This document shows positions 51,317-60,453 of a DNA stretch of 64,000 nucleotides, piece by piece. Origin of the DNA: Dorea sp. 5-2 (GTDB taxonomy: Bacteria > Bacillota > Clostridia > Lachnospirales > Lachnospiraceae). Each line of letters begins with the position of its first letter. The stretch's first letter is position 1. Below the pieces are notes generated by a model. That model was not told the origin of the DNA and searched no databases. It saw only the letters and a program-made list of their open reading frames with translations. Location of the stretch: contig NZ_KE159715.1 of the NCBI RefSeq assembly GCF_000403455.2, forward strand, positions 142,180 to 206,179, in the 5' to 3' direction. Made by a program: the position numbers and the translations under genes.

Positions 51317-51353
51317 TATTATATCACGTTTGGGGTATAAAGTCTATTGAATT
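51317..51353 (-). repeat. Promoter cassette, copy 2
   Basis: On the minus strand TAGACT (51341-51346), a 17-base spacer and TATAAT (51318-51323) form the promoter of paralogues 3 and 2. It matches copy 1 at all but two or three positions. Confidence 0.65.
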
Positions 51354-51651
51354 GCCAAGGTACTTGGTTTTGGTGTTGAGAATATTATACAAAAAATATG
51401 TGAAGAAGAATGGCGGAAATACGCCGTTTCATAAAGATATGGGAAGTTGTAAGAAGATATATCAAGTCCCTGTTTCTTACAAGAATGTAAGTTTCCAACA
51501 TAAAAATGTAACCTGAATCAATGGAAGGATCGCCATCTTTTCTCTATAATGATCTATGTAACCAGGAAGGCATTCGAAGAATGCAACTGATTCATAATTC
51601 TTGGTAAGGATCTCAAAATAAGAATGCATATAAAGAAAGGATGAAGAGCAC
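51354..51651. other. 298-base gap upstream of the BceA-like gene, with inverted repeat
   Basis: No gene seen. TTGTAAGAA (51447-51455) and TTCTTACAA (51474-51482) form a perfect 9-bp inverted repeat with an 18-base spacer, which could be an operator for the transporter. TATAAT at 51545-51550 is a possible -10 without a good -35. Response regulator and kinase genes, usual for Bce systems, are not in the window. Confidence 0.45.
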
Positions 51652-52419
51652 ATGGCATTATTAGAAGTAAAGAATGTAAAGAAGATATATACCACCAGAT
51701 TCGGAGGCAATCAGGTAGAAGCGTTGAGAGACGTTAATTTCTCCGTGGAACCTAGAGAATACGTTGCGATCATGGGCGAATCCGGCTCCGGCAAGACGAC
51801 CCTCTTGAATATCCTTGCCGCCCTTGATAAACCCACCGGCGGCAAAGTCTATCTGAAAGGCAGAGACCTAAGCGCCGTCAAGGAGAAGGAGATCGCGGCA
51901 TTCCGCCGGCAGAATCTTGGATTTGTGTTTCAGGACTTCAATCTTCTGGATACGTTTTCTCTCAAGGATAATATCTTCCTTCCGTTGGTACTGTCCGGGA
52001 AGAAATATGAAGAGATGGAGGCAAGGATCATACCGGTCACTCAGATGCTCGGGATCGAGGATCTGTTGGAGAAATTCCCGTACGAAGTGTCCGGCGGGCA
52101 GAAGCAGAGGGCGGCGGTTGCAAGGGCGCTTATTACCAGACCGCAGTTAGTCCTTGCGGACGAACCGACAGGAGCGTTGGATTCCAGAGCGGCAGACGGG
52201 CTTCTGGATCTGTTTAAGACGATCAATGAAAACGGCCAGACGATCCTCATGGTAACCCACAGCGTCAAGGCGGCAAGCACTGCGAACCGAGTGCTTTTTA
52301 TCAAAGACGGGGAGGTATTCCATCAGCTTTACCGCGGTAATCTGACCAATGAGCAGATGTATCAGAAGATATCCGACACGCTGACGGTACTGACTACGGG
52401 AGGTGAGAGAAGTGAGTAG
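51652..52419 (+). CDS. BceA-like ABC transporter ATP-binding protein
   Basis: 255 residues. ATPase of the peptide-antibiotic-resistance (Bce/Lol/MacB) class. Walker A GESGSGKTT, Q-loop FVFQDFNLLD, signature VSGGQKQRAAVARAL, and Walker B LVLADEPTGALDS are all present. Start ATG at 51652; AAAGGATGAAGAG upstream is a modest ribosome site. It overlaps the permease gene. Such transporters remove or sense cell-wall-active peptides such as bacitracin or lantibiotics. Confidence 0.93.
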   Translation: MALLEVKNVKKIYTTRFGGNQVEALRDVNFSVEPREYVAIMGESGSGKTTLLNILAALDKPTGGKVYLKGRDLSAVKEKEIAAFRRQNLGFVFQDFNLLDTFSLKDNIFLPLVLSGKKYEEMEARIIPVTQMLGIEDLLEKFPYEVSGGQKQRAAVARALITRPQLVLADEPTGALDSRAADGLLDLFKTINENGQTILMVTHSVKAASTANRVLFIKDGEVFHQLYRGNLTNEQMYQKISDTLTVLTTGGERSE

Positions 52420-54391
52420 CTCTATCTATGGAAAGCTTGCGCTGACGAATCTTAAGAACAATCGGAAGACTTACATTCCGTATGTCCTGACATCGATCCT
52501 CACGGTGATGATGTACTATATCATGGATGGATTGTCCAGAAACTCTTCGATCGGTGATGGGAACGTGCATCTGGTACTGGTCTATGCCAGGGCAGTGATC
52601 ATTATATTTGCGGTCATCTTCCTGTTCTATACCAACAGTTTTCTGATCAAACGCAGGAAGAAAGAGATCGGTGTCTACAATATTCTTGGTATGGGGAAAC
52701 GGCATATAGCCAGGATGCTCATCGTCGAGACACTGGTGACGGCAACCGTGAGCATCGGTACAGGGATCTTATTCGGGGGCATATTCAGTAAGCTGATGTA
52801 TCTCGTCCTGCTGAAGATCCTGGATTATGATGTCAGGATGGATTTTGAAGTTTCGGCAGACACACTGATGTATACCCTTGCCCTTTTCCTGGTGATCTTT
52901 ATCATGACACTGGTCTATAATCTGTTTCAGATCCAGCTCTCCAATCCGGTGGAGCTGCTTCACGGAGGCAGCCAGGGAGAGAAGGAACCAAAGACAAAGT
53001 GGCTGATGACTGTATTCGGAGTGGTGACGCTGGGCATCGGATACTTTATTGCGATAACGACGGATCAGCCTCTGGCAGCGATCCCGGCGTTCTTTATAGC
53101 GGTGGTCTGCGTTATCCTTGGAACTTACGCACTCTTTACCGCCGGGAGTATTGCGCTTTTTAAGGCGCTTCGAAAGAATAAAAAATTCTATTACCAGACA
53201 AAGCATTTCAACGCGGTGGCAGGAATGATCTACCGGATGAAGCAGAATGCGGTGGGGCTTGCGAACATCTGCATCCTAAGTACGATGGTGCTGGTGATGA
53301 TCTCCACGACGATCTCGCTCTATGTGGGGATGGAAAATGTGCTGGAGACCAGATATCCAAGAGAAGTTGAGGCAAAGACGAATGTATCTGTGCCGGAATC
53401 GGATCAGGCTGTGGACAGGATCGTGGAGGAAGAACTTAAGAATGCAGGAGTGGAGGCAAAATCCATGCTTCGTTATCATGACGGAAGTGTGGCGGCGTTA
53501 AAGCAGGAGGATGGATTCGCACTGCAGCAATTTGGAAATTATCAGATAGATGATGTTGTGGAAGTGTATCTGATCCCCCTTAATGACTATGATCAGATGG
53601 AAAATGTGAAGAGCAGCCTTGTGCCGGACGAAGCATATGTATACAGTACGGGAGAAGACTGGGGAAAGGATACGGTGAAGCTTGGCAACCGGACTTATCG
53701 GGTGGCAAAGGAATTGGAGGATTTAGGACTTGCGTACGGGCAGAATCTGGTGGAAAGTTATTATTTCATCGTTCCTGATGCAGGACAGATCCAGGAGATC
53801 CTGGCTGAGCTGTACAAGGACAGCGATATGCAGGAGGATTGGAAGGAGCAGATGTTGAATCTTAATTACCGTGTAATCTTCGATCTGGAAGGGGATGAGG
53901 AAGCCTGCTTTAGTGCGTTAAAGGCAATGCGGTCAAGGATCGAAGGCGAAGTCCACTCCGGGTTTTTCGAGAGCAGGGAGTTAAACCGGGAAGAATTCTA
54001 TTTCCTCTATGGAGGGTTGTTGTTCATCGGTATATATCTTGGCGTACTGTTTCTGATGGCGACGGTATTGATCATGTATTATAAGCAGATCTCAGAAGGA
54101 TATGATGACAGAGAACGCTATCAGATCATGCAGAAAGTGGGCATGAGCAAGCGTGAGGTCAGACATTCCATCCGCAGCCAGGTGCTTATGATCTTCTTCT
54201 TGCCCCTTGTGACGGCGGTCATTCATATCGCAGTGGCATTCGGCGTGATCACGAAGCTGTTGGCAGTGCTGAATCTGACGGATGTACCGTTGTTCTTCCT
54301 GTGTACGGTTGTGACAGTCGTCGTGTTTGTGGTATTCTATGGGATCGTGTTCTCGCTGACAGCGAGGGAATACTATAAGATCGTGAATTAG
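52412..54391 (+). CDS. BceB-like FtsX-family ABC permease
   Basis: 659 residues. Ten membrane spans in the Bce arrangement: one at the N-terminus, a group of three, further spans to about residue 300, then a large extracellular domain (residues about 310-530), and three final spans. FtsX-type motifs include KRRKKEIGVYNILGM and YQIMQKVGMSKREV. Start GTG 52412 is preferred over GTG 52403 because GGGAGGTGA lies just before it. It overlaps bceA by 8 bases. It acts with the ATPase upstream in resistance to envelope-targeting peptides. Confidence 0.92.
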   Translation: MSSSIYGKLALTNLKNNRKTYIPYVLTSILTVMMYYIMDGLSRNSSIGDGNVHLVLVYARAVIIIFAVIFLFYTNSFLIKRRKKEIGVYNILGMGKRHIARMLIVETLVTATVSIGTGILFGGIFSKLMYLVLLKILDYDVRMDFEVSADTLMYTLALFLVIFIMTLVYNLFQIQLSNPVELLHGGSQGEKEPKTKWLMTVFGVVTLGIGYFIAITTDQPLAAIPAFFIAVVCVILGTYALFTAGSIALFKALRKNKKFYYQTKHFNAVAGMIYRMKQNAVGLANICILSTMVLVMISTTISLYVGMENVLETRYPREVEAKTNVSVPESDQAVDRIVEEELKNAGVEAKSMLRYHDGSVAALKQEDGFALQQFGNYQIDDVVEVYLIPLNDYDQMENVKSSLVPDEAYVYSTGEDWGKDTVKLGNRTYRVAKELEDLGLAYGQNLVESYYFIVPDAGQIQEILAELYKDSDMQEDWKEQMLNLNYRVIFDLEGDEEACFSALKAMRSRIEGEVHSGFFESRELNREEFYFLYGGLLFIGIYLGVLFLMATVLIMYYKQISEGYDDRERYQIMQKVGMSKREVRHSIRSQVLMIFFLPLVTAVIHIAVAFGVITKLLAVLNLTDVPLFFLCTVVTVVVFVVFYGIVFSLTAREYYKIVN

Positions 54392-54482
54392 TGACGCGGA
54401 AAAGTTATGAAATTATCCTGTACCCTCTTCCTGTGTTATGTTAAAATAAAATCATCATTTTACGAAGCAGGAGGAGACTGAT

Positions 54483-54824
54483 ATGACAAAAGCAGGAGAA
54501 AGAGAAATTGTAAAGGCAGAACACGTAGGAGGCGGAGCAGGGTTCATAATGAAGGAAGCATTGCTGAGCGGTGAAGAACTGGGGGATCATTGCCGCATGT
54601 TCAGTAAAGTAACCCTGCCGCCGAACTGTGAACTTGGACACCATGAACACCATGGCGAGACGGAGACCTATTATATCCTGGAGGGCAAGGGAATGTATGA
54701 CGACGACGGCAGAGCGATCCCGGCAGAACCAGGAGACGTTTTCTTCTGCAAAGACGGCAGTGGACACGGTATGAAGAATACAGGAACGGAGGATCTGACG
54801 TTTATAGCGCTTATATTAAAATAA
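54483..54824 (+). CDS. Single-domain cupin protein
   Basis: 113 residues. The cupin metal-binding motif 1 is clear (GHHEHHGETETYYILEG, with His residues and the Glu), and motif 2 is PGDVFFCKDGSGHGMKN with the final His. Such small cupins bind a divalent metal and may be isomerases, dioxygenases or sugar-binding proteins; the activity cannot be predicted. AGGAGGAG precedes the ATG. It stands alone, with its own upstream region after the transporter and no clear terminator behind it other than T-rich DNA. Confidence 0.85.
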   Translation: MTKAGEREIVKAEHVGGGAGFIMKEALLSGEELGDHCRMFSKVTLPPNCELGHHEHHGETETYYILEGKGMYDDDGRAIPAEPGDVFFCKDGSGHGMKNTGTEDLTFIALILK

Positions 54825-54861
54825 AAATTTTGCTTTTTTTCACGTTTTTCTGTTTACGGCA

Positions 54862-54891
54862 TTGCCATTCATGTTCAAACAATGCTATAAT
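54862..54891 (+). promoter_or_regulatory. Promoter of the DUF5717-DUF5716-TPR module
   Basis: TTGCCA (54862-54867), 18-base spacer, TATAAT (54886-54891). The leader has a hairpin formed by GGGCATC (54912-54918) and GATGCCC (54927-54933), a short distance before the start codon. Confidence 0.6.
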
Positions 54892-54946
54892 CTTTTAGAG
54901 TGTATCCGTATGGGCATCGCATAATGGATGCCCGGCCGGACAGTGG

Positions 54947-57900
54947 ATGAATGCCAGGCAAGGTATGTCTACGAAAAAGCAACGAAAGAAGCAGGTGTCA
55001 GACTTGAAAAATAAAATCCAGAAATTTTCCAAAGGAGATTTTCAGTTATCACAACCTGATGTCATATTTGATGAGACGAATCTGGTACTCATTATTGGAG
55101 AAGGGGAAGTATATCGGGGGAATTTTACAATTAAAGCAGAAGGCGGAAGGAAGATACGAGGGCTAGTCTACTCGTCTTCTTTTCGTGTGTGTTTCCGGAA
55201 TTCCGGATTTGACGGTAATCCGGCGAAAGTAGAGTTCACCTATGACGGGAAAGGGCTTAGGCCGGGACATGTGGAGGACGGCATCTTTACCGTAGTATGC
55301 AATGGGGGCGAATATGAACTGTCCGTTACTGCGATCATCGAGAAGCCATATGTTATGACTTCATATGGGAAGGTGCAGAGTACGGATGATTTCCGCAAGT
55401 TAGCGATCAAGGACTTCTCGGAAGCAGGAAGGTTATTCCGTGCCAGAGAATTCTATGAGATCTTGAAATATGAGAATGAGCGTATCTTCTATCTGTATGA
55501 TAATATGAGGAAATGGTTTTTGGGAGACCAGGCGCTTGAAGAATTCCTGGTGGGGATCAAGCAGAAAGAATGTATCTTTCTGACACTCCCGGGGGAAGGG
55601 ATGCTCTTTGAAGATCTGTCTGAATCGACGAAGGGGACGCTTACGATCGTGAAGAATACATGGGGATTCATGCCGATCCGTATAGAGCCGGAAGGAAAGT
55701 TCCTTAAGGTGCAGCGTTCCGAGATCAGTACGGAAGATTTTATCGGAAATGCTTACGAGATCGAATATGTGGTGAGGCCGGAATTCCTGCATGGGGGGCG
55801 TAATTTTGGCGCGCTTAGATTTATCACGCCGTATGAGACTCTGACGTATGAGATCGAGGTGCTGCAGAATCAGAAAGAGTACAGTGATAACCGCAGGATG
55901 CCGGAACTTCTGGTCGCGCAGATCCTGAAAGAATATATCGGATATGTGGCGGGGAGGATCGAGCTTGATAACTGGATGGAGAGTGCGATCGAGAAGATGA
56001 TCTCACTTCGCAAGCTGAATCCCCAAAGCGAGATGTATCAGCTGATGCAGGCGCATGTCTATTTGGTAGGCAACAGGACGGAAGAAGCAAAATGGATCCT
56101 TGAGAATTACAACTATAATCGCTTTGCAATCGGGAAGGATCCGCTGACCAACTGTTATTATCTGTATCTGACGGCTTTGGTGCGTGGAAAGAAGAACCAT
56201 TCGGAACGTGTGTTGGATGAAGTCGGAAAGACCTATATGAGACATCAGGACTCATGGCTTCTGTTATCCATGCTGCTTGATCTGGATTCCCGGTATAAGA
56301 CGGCATATAAGAGGATCGAATTGTTGGAGCAGCAGTATCAGTATGAGATGCATGGGGTGCTGTTCTATCTGGAGGCATATCTCTGTTACCAGGAGAGGCC
56401 GACACTTTTAAAGAAGTTGGGGCACTTTGAGATCCAGGTGCTTAATTTTGCGTCCAAATACAGGCTGATGACAAAAGAGCTGGCTTTGTATGTGGCGAAC
56501 TTTGCCAGTCAGCAGAAGCAGTACAGTGATTCTATGTTCCGGATCCTGGAGCGTATCTATAAAATATATGACGAGCCTATGATATTGAATACGATCTGTA
56601 CGCTGCTGATCCGGGGAAATAAGGTGCAGAAGCGTTATTTTACATGGTATCAGCGTGCCGTGGAAGCAGAATTAAAGATCGCGCAGCTTTATGAATATTA
56701 TATGATGACGGTAGATGAAGAGGCTGTAAAGGGACCGCTGCCCAAAGTGATCCTGCTGTATTTCATGCATGGGAATTCGCTGAATTATAAGAAAGCGGCT
56801 CTGCTGTATGCGAATCTGGTGGTTTATGAGGAACAGGCAGGAGATCTCTATCTGAATTACCGTGAACAGATGGTGGTGTTCACATGGGATCAGCTGTTGA
56901 AGCGGCATATTACGGAGTCGCTGCGCATTCTGTACAGACGGTTCTGTCAGCCGGAAGAGATGTCGGCAGAGCGGATGGAGGCGATGCGTGATATCTGTTA
57001 TTCTTATGCGATCTCAACGAAAGTTGCAAATATGAAATGTGTCCTGGTTATAGAGAAGGATGGAGAGATCCGGCAGAGGGTTCCGTATGACAGTGAAGAA
57101 GGCACGGTGATCCGCCTGTACGATAAGGAGTCCAGAGTTGTGTGGGAGTCCGTGGAAGGACGCCATTATACGGACTCTATTGTGTATGAGACCAGGCGGC
57201 TCTTTTATGAACCGCGTTTTATAGAACTTTGCCGGAAATATGCTGCGACGACCGGAGTATGGGAGCAGGAGAACGAAAAAGAGAGTCCGACATTCGAGGG
57301 GCTTAAGGAAAAGGGAATTAATGCATACGATGAAAAAGAAGTATTCCGTCTGTGCAGCAGAAAGATCAGGGACGATAACTATGAAGAAGATGCGTTCCTG
57401 AATTACCTGAGTTTTGAGCTGTTCCGGCAGCAGCAGTTTGATAAAGTGACGCTGATGTATCTTGCGAATTATTATTGCGGCCCCACGAGTAATATGAAGA
57501 TGCTGTGGAAGGCGCTGAAGGAATATGAGGTTCCGTCTTATAAGATCAGCGAGCGCATTATTACACAGATGCTCTTCTCTGAGAATCTGTTCCAGGAGGA
57601 GCGTATTTTTGAGGACTATTATCTGTCGGATAATGTTTATTTCCGTCTGAAGCAGGCATATCTCGCGTATACCTCCAGAGAATACGTAGTATATGGAAGA
57701 GGTCTTGAGGGAAGTGTGTTTGATATCATCGCAAGTGAATGTGATGAGAAAGAGGATCTGCCGGATATCTGTAAGATCGCGCTGTTGAAATATTATTCGG
57801 ATCATGATTATACGGCGGCGCTTGAAGTGGTGCTTCATCAGGTGCTGCGGGAGATGTGCGAGAAGCAGATCGTATTTCCTTATTATCTAAAGTATAAGGA

Positions 57901-58300
57901 AGAATGGTTAAGAGAGCTGCAGCTATATGATAAAGTCATGGTCTCTTACCAGGCAAGGCCGGGGAGCAGGGTGACACTGTACTATAAGATGAAGCACGGG
58001 ATGCGCGACGAGTTAGGATATCAGAGCGAGGTTATGATGCCTGTCTATGAGAACTTATATGTACGGCAGTTCGTGCTGTATAGTGATGAATCGATCAATT
58101 ATTATTTTATTGAGACAAGGGGAAAAGAGGATGTCATAACTGAGAAGGAGATATTAAGGAATGAGAGGGAGATCACGGAGTCAGGGAAATACGGACGTCT
58201 GAACCGTATGACAGAGATGGCGCCGGTATCGCGCCGGAAGGCGATGATGGACTATAAAGAAGAAGAGATCATGGCAAAGAGGCTTTTTAAGGTCTATTAG
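54947..58300 (+). CDS. DUF5717-like large protein: beta-sandwich domains plus helical repeats
   Basis: 1117 residues, function unknown. I recognise it as a DUF5717-type protein. There is no signal peptide and no membrane span. Residues about 35-135 look like a beta-sandwich of the BACON/DUF1573 sort (YRGNFTIKAEGGRKIRGLVY ... YELSVTAIIE). A helical segment follows, then a second similar sandwich around residues 225-310 (KGTLTIVKNTWGFMPIRIEP). From about 330 to 1000 the sequence is helical, with TPR-like spacing of Trp, Tyr and Leu, and the C-terminus returns to strands. The start at 54947 has only a weak ribosome site; Met7 at 54965 is possible. Its own promoter precedes it and two partners follow. 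Confidence 0.8.
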   Translation: MNARQGMSTKKQRKKQVSDLKNKIQKFSKGDFQLSQPDVIFDETNLVLIIGEGEVYRGNFTIKAEGGRKIRGLVYSSSFRVCFRNSGFDGNPAKVEFTYDGKGLRPGHVEDGIFTVVCNGGEYELSVTAIIEKPYVMTSYGKVQSTDDFRKLAIKDFSEAGRLFRAREFYEILKYENERIFYLYDNMRKWFLGDQALEEFLVGIKQKECIFLTLPGEGMLFEDLSESTKGTLTIVKNTWGFMPIRIEPEGKFLKVQRSEISTEDFIGNAYEIEYVVRPEFLHGGRNFGALRFITPYETLTYEIEVLQNQKEYSDNRRMPELLVAQILKEYIGYVAGRIELDNWMESAIEKMISLRKLNPQSEMYQLMQAHVYLVGNRTEEAKWILENYNYNRFAIGKDPLTNCYYLYLTALVRGKKNHSERVLDEVGKTYMRHQDSWLLLSMLLDLDSRYKTAYKRIELLEQQYQYEMHGVLFYLEAYLCYQERPTLLKKLGHFEIQVLNFASKYRLMTKELALYVANFASQQKQYSDSMFRILERIYKIYDEPMILNTICTLLIRGNKVQKRYFTWYQRAVEAELKIAQLYEYYMMTVDEEAVKGPLPKVILLYFMHGNSLNYKKAALLYANLVVYEEQAGDLYLNYREQMVVFTWDQLLKRHITESLRILYRRFCQPEEMSAERMEAMRDICYSYAISTKVANMKCVLVIEKDGEIRQRVPYDSEEGTVIRLYDKESRVVWESVEGRHYTDSIVYETRRLFYEPRFIELCRKYAATTGVWEQENEKESPTFEGLKEKGINAYDEKEVFRLCSRKIRDDNYEEDAFLNYLSFELFRQQQFDKVTLMYLANYYCGPTSNMKMLWKALKEYEVPSYKISERIITQMLFSENLFQEERIFEDYYLSDNVYFRLKQAYLAYTSREYVVYGRGLEGSVFDIIASECDEKEDLPDICKIALLKYYSDHDYTAALEVVLHQVLREMCEKQIVFPYYLKYKEEWLRELQLYDKVMVSYQARPGSRVTLYYKMKHGMRDELGYQSEVMMPVYENLYVRQFVLYSDESINYYFIETRGKEDVITEKEILRNEREITESGKYGRLNRMTEMAPVSRRKAMMDYKEEEIMAKRLFKVY

Positions 58301-58320
58301 GATGAGAGGAGGGGAGGATA

Positions 58321-59604
58321 ATGAAAGACGACGTAATTCTGGGTTTTGATCTGAATGAGAAATATTGTCAGATCAGTTTCTATGATGAGACGAAAGAAGA
58401 GCCGGAGACGCTGGAGACAGAAGCAGATAATTATCAGATTCCCCTGGTACTGGGTTATTATAAAGAAAGATGGGTCTATGGAAAAGAAGCCAAGAGGCTT
58501 GCGGCTCTTCAAGAAGGTATTACGGTGACAGATCTTTTTGAAAAGGCGGTCAGGCAGGAGAAAGTAATGGTTGGATCAAGGAAGCGGGACGGAGTCTGGC
58601 TGCTTGCCAAGTTCATCAAACTGACGCTTGCGGAATATGAAGAGATCAGTTTTATCACGTTTTCCGTGCCTTATACGAATATAGATATGTCTAAGATGCT
58701 CAAAGGAATCGGGCATTATCTGGGGATACCAAAAGAAAGGGTCTGTGTTCAAGATTATAAAGAAAGCTTTTGCCAGTATATGTTCTATCAGCCGAAAGAG
58801 CTGTGGCAGTATGAATCGGCGTTATTCTACTGTGACGCGCAGGAAATACGTGCTTATATGTTAAAGCGGCTGAATACGATCGGAGTGAAGGAGCGTGAGA
58901 CATTTGTGACGGTGGATGAGGTTGCGAATGCACAGATGCGGGAATTGGCGGCGATCTATCCGATCTTGAATAAGGATCAGGCGAAGGATGCGGACGGCAG
59001 ATTCAAGACGTTTATCCAGAGTGTCTTTGAGAAAAAAGTCGTTTCTTCGGTGTATCTGACCGGCGAAGGGTTCGAGAATAACTGGTATCCGAATTCACTC
59101 AAAGTGCTGTGTAATGGAAGAAGGGCGTTCATCGGCAATAATCTGTACAGCAAAGGCGCTTGCTATACTTCTATAAGAAGATGTAAAGAATACCATGACA
59201 GTCCTGTTTACTTGGATGAGACGAAGATGACGGAACAGATCTGTCTGCGTATGAGGGTCAACGGACAGGAAGGGTGGTATCCGATCGTATCTTGGGGAAC
59301 GCATTGGTATGAAGCAGACGGACAGTGGGAGGTTATCCTTGAGGATACTTCGGATATTGAGATTCATGTGGAGACTCTGGCGGGAGACGAGCTGCAGGTA
59401 GAGACGGTATCGCTCGAAGGGCTTCCGGACAGAAGGGATTATTCCCTGCGGGTGCAGATCGAGGTATTGTTCATGGATGAACGTACGTGCAGGCTCTCTT
59501 TCAAAGATGTGGGATTCGGTGAATTCTTCCCGGCGACCGGATTCCAGGTGGAGAAGACGATACATTTAGGAGGAAGCAATGGGCAGTTTAATTCTATGTC
59601 ATAG
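58321..59604 (+). CDS. DUF5716-like protein with divergent Hsp70/actin-type ATPase fold
   Basis: 427 residues. It resembles Hsp70/actin ATPases in several places: a phosphate-1-like GFDLNEKYCQISFY at residues 8-21, VQDYKESFCQY where Hsp70 has EPTAAALAY, a strand with Asp at 167-172 (ALFYCD) in the phosphate-2 place, and an adenosine-like LTGEGF at 246-251 followed by GNNLYSKGACY, where Hsp70 has a VAxGAA run. Residues 305-427 are strand-rich and could be a short substrate-binding domain. The phosphate-2 glycines are missing, so ATP turnover is uncertain. It begins 20 bases after the DUF5717 gene with GGAGGGGAGG, and the next gene starts inside its end. Fold assignment is my inference. Confidence 0.75.
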   Translation: MKDDVILGFDLNEKYCQISFYDETKEEPETLETEADNYQIPLVLGYYKERWVYGKEAKRLAALQEGITVTDLFEKAVRQEKVMVGSRKRDGVWLLAKFIKLTLAEYEEISFITFSVPYTNIDMSKMLKGIGHYLGIPKERVCVQDYKESFCQYMFYQPKELWQYESALFYCDAQEIRAYMLKRLNTIGVKERETFVTVDEVANAQMRELAAIYPILNKDQAKDADGRFKTFIQSVFEKKVVSSVYLTGEGFENNWYPNSLKVLCNGRRAFIGNNLYSKGACYTSIRRCKEYHDSPVYLDETKMTEQICLRMRVNGQEGWYPIVSWGTHWYEADGQWEVILEDTSDIEIHVETLAGDELQVETVSLEGLPDRRDYSLRVQIEVLFMDERTCRLSFKDVGFGEFFPATGFQVEKTIHLGGSNGQFNSMS

Positions 59605-60361
59605 GAAGAGGGCAAGACAGCCTTACGTGATCGCCAGGATTCATATGAGAGTCTATACGATAGAAGAGTTGTGTTACTATATATGTAATAATCTTTACTT
59701 GATCGATTATACGCTGGTGAACAGGCAGTTGTGTAACTGGATCGACAAGGAGTTGGAATTGACTGAGCTTGCGGAGCAGCTCAGGGAAGAATTAAGACAG
59801 AACTGTACGATGGAACAGTTCGTGCTGACGATCCTAAGAGAATCGACCATCTATGCCACGGGAGATATCAATAAGATACAGGGGATCCTGGAACATCTGC
59901 AGAATCTGCGGGATGTGGAGCGTATGAAATATAAAGCAGACAGCCTGCAAAGAAGCGGTGAATATGAGACGGCGATCCTGGTTTATCAGTCTATTATTAA
60001 CAGTGAGTGGGATAATTCGGTGAGCAAGCTATTCTATGGAAGAGTCTATGCGAGCCTGGGAGCGGCTTACGGACAGCGTTTTCTTTATGAAGAAGCGGCG
60101 AAGGTATATCTGGAGGCGTATCGTATCTGCGGAGATATGGAGCTTCTTAGAACCTATCTGTACTGTTGTTACCGGGCGCTTCCGGAAGATCAGTATGTGA
60201 AGATGCTGTCGGGGAATTCCATGTTTCTGAATATGGATTCCGCCATGAAAGAGGATATCCGGGAGATTCAGAGAGGGATTGATGTAGATATACCGGAAGA
60301 GCAGTTTGAACAGTGGAAGAGGGAATACCGCAAGATGAATAAGAGCCGCGTTATGGGATAA
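59579..60361 (+). CDS. TPR-like helical protein, third gene of the module
   Basis: 260 residues. Residues 1-22 are basic, followed by a conserved-looking block (MRVYTIEELCYYICNNLYLI) and about 220 helical residues. TPR-type repeats are visible near residues 120-200, for example AILVYQSIINSEWDN and AYGQRFLYEEAAKVYLEAYR. AGGAGG with a 5-base gap sets ATG 59579 inside the end of the DUF5716 gene; Met23 is a weaker alternative. No signal peptide. TPR proteins often serve Hsp70-type chaperones as adaptors, which fits the neighbour, but partnership is inferred from the 26-base overlap. Confidence 0.78.
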   Translation: MGSLILCHRKRARQPYVIARIHMRVYTIEELCYYICNNLYLIDYTLVNRQLCNWIDKELELTELAEQLREELRQNCTMEQFVLTILRESTIYATGDINKIQGILEHLQNLRDVERMKYKADSLQRSGEYETAILVYQSIINSEWDNSVSKLFYGRVYASLGAAYGQRFLYEEAAKVYLEAYRICGDMELLRTYLYCCYRALPEDQYVKMLSGNSMFLNMDSAMKEDIREIQRGIDVDIPEEQFEQWKREYRKMNKSRVMG

Positions 60362-60453
60362 TGGAAGAAGAGGACCGTAGGCACACATGCGTTTGCGGGG
60401 TTGTTCACGGATGATAAAAACAGAAACAGAAAAAGAAAAGGAGAGTGTAATAT

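Noticed and set aside
55824-57838. Long minus-strand open frames (193 and 274 codons) opposite the DUF5717-like gene
   Set aside because: Shadows of a continuous 1117-codon gene; no ribosome sites and no family similarity.
50446-60361. J-domain remnant as the co-chaperone of the DUF5716 Hsp70-like protein
   Set aside because: It is truncated, has HSD in place of HPD, is on the other strand and several kilobases away; nothing in the sequence links them.
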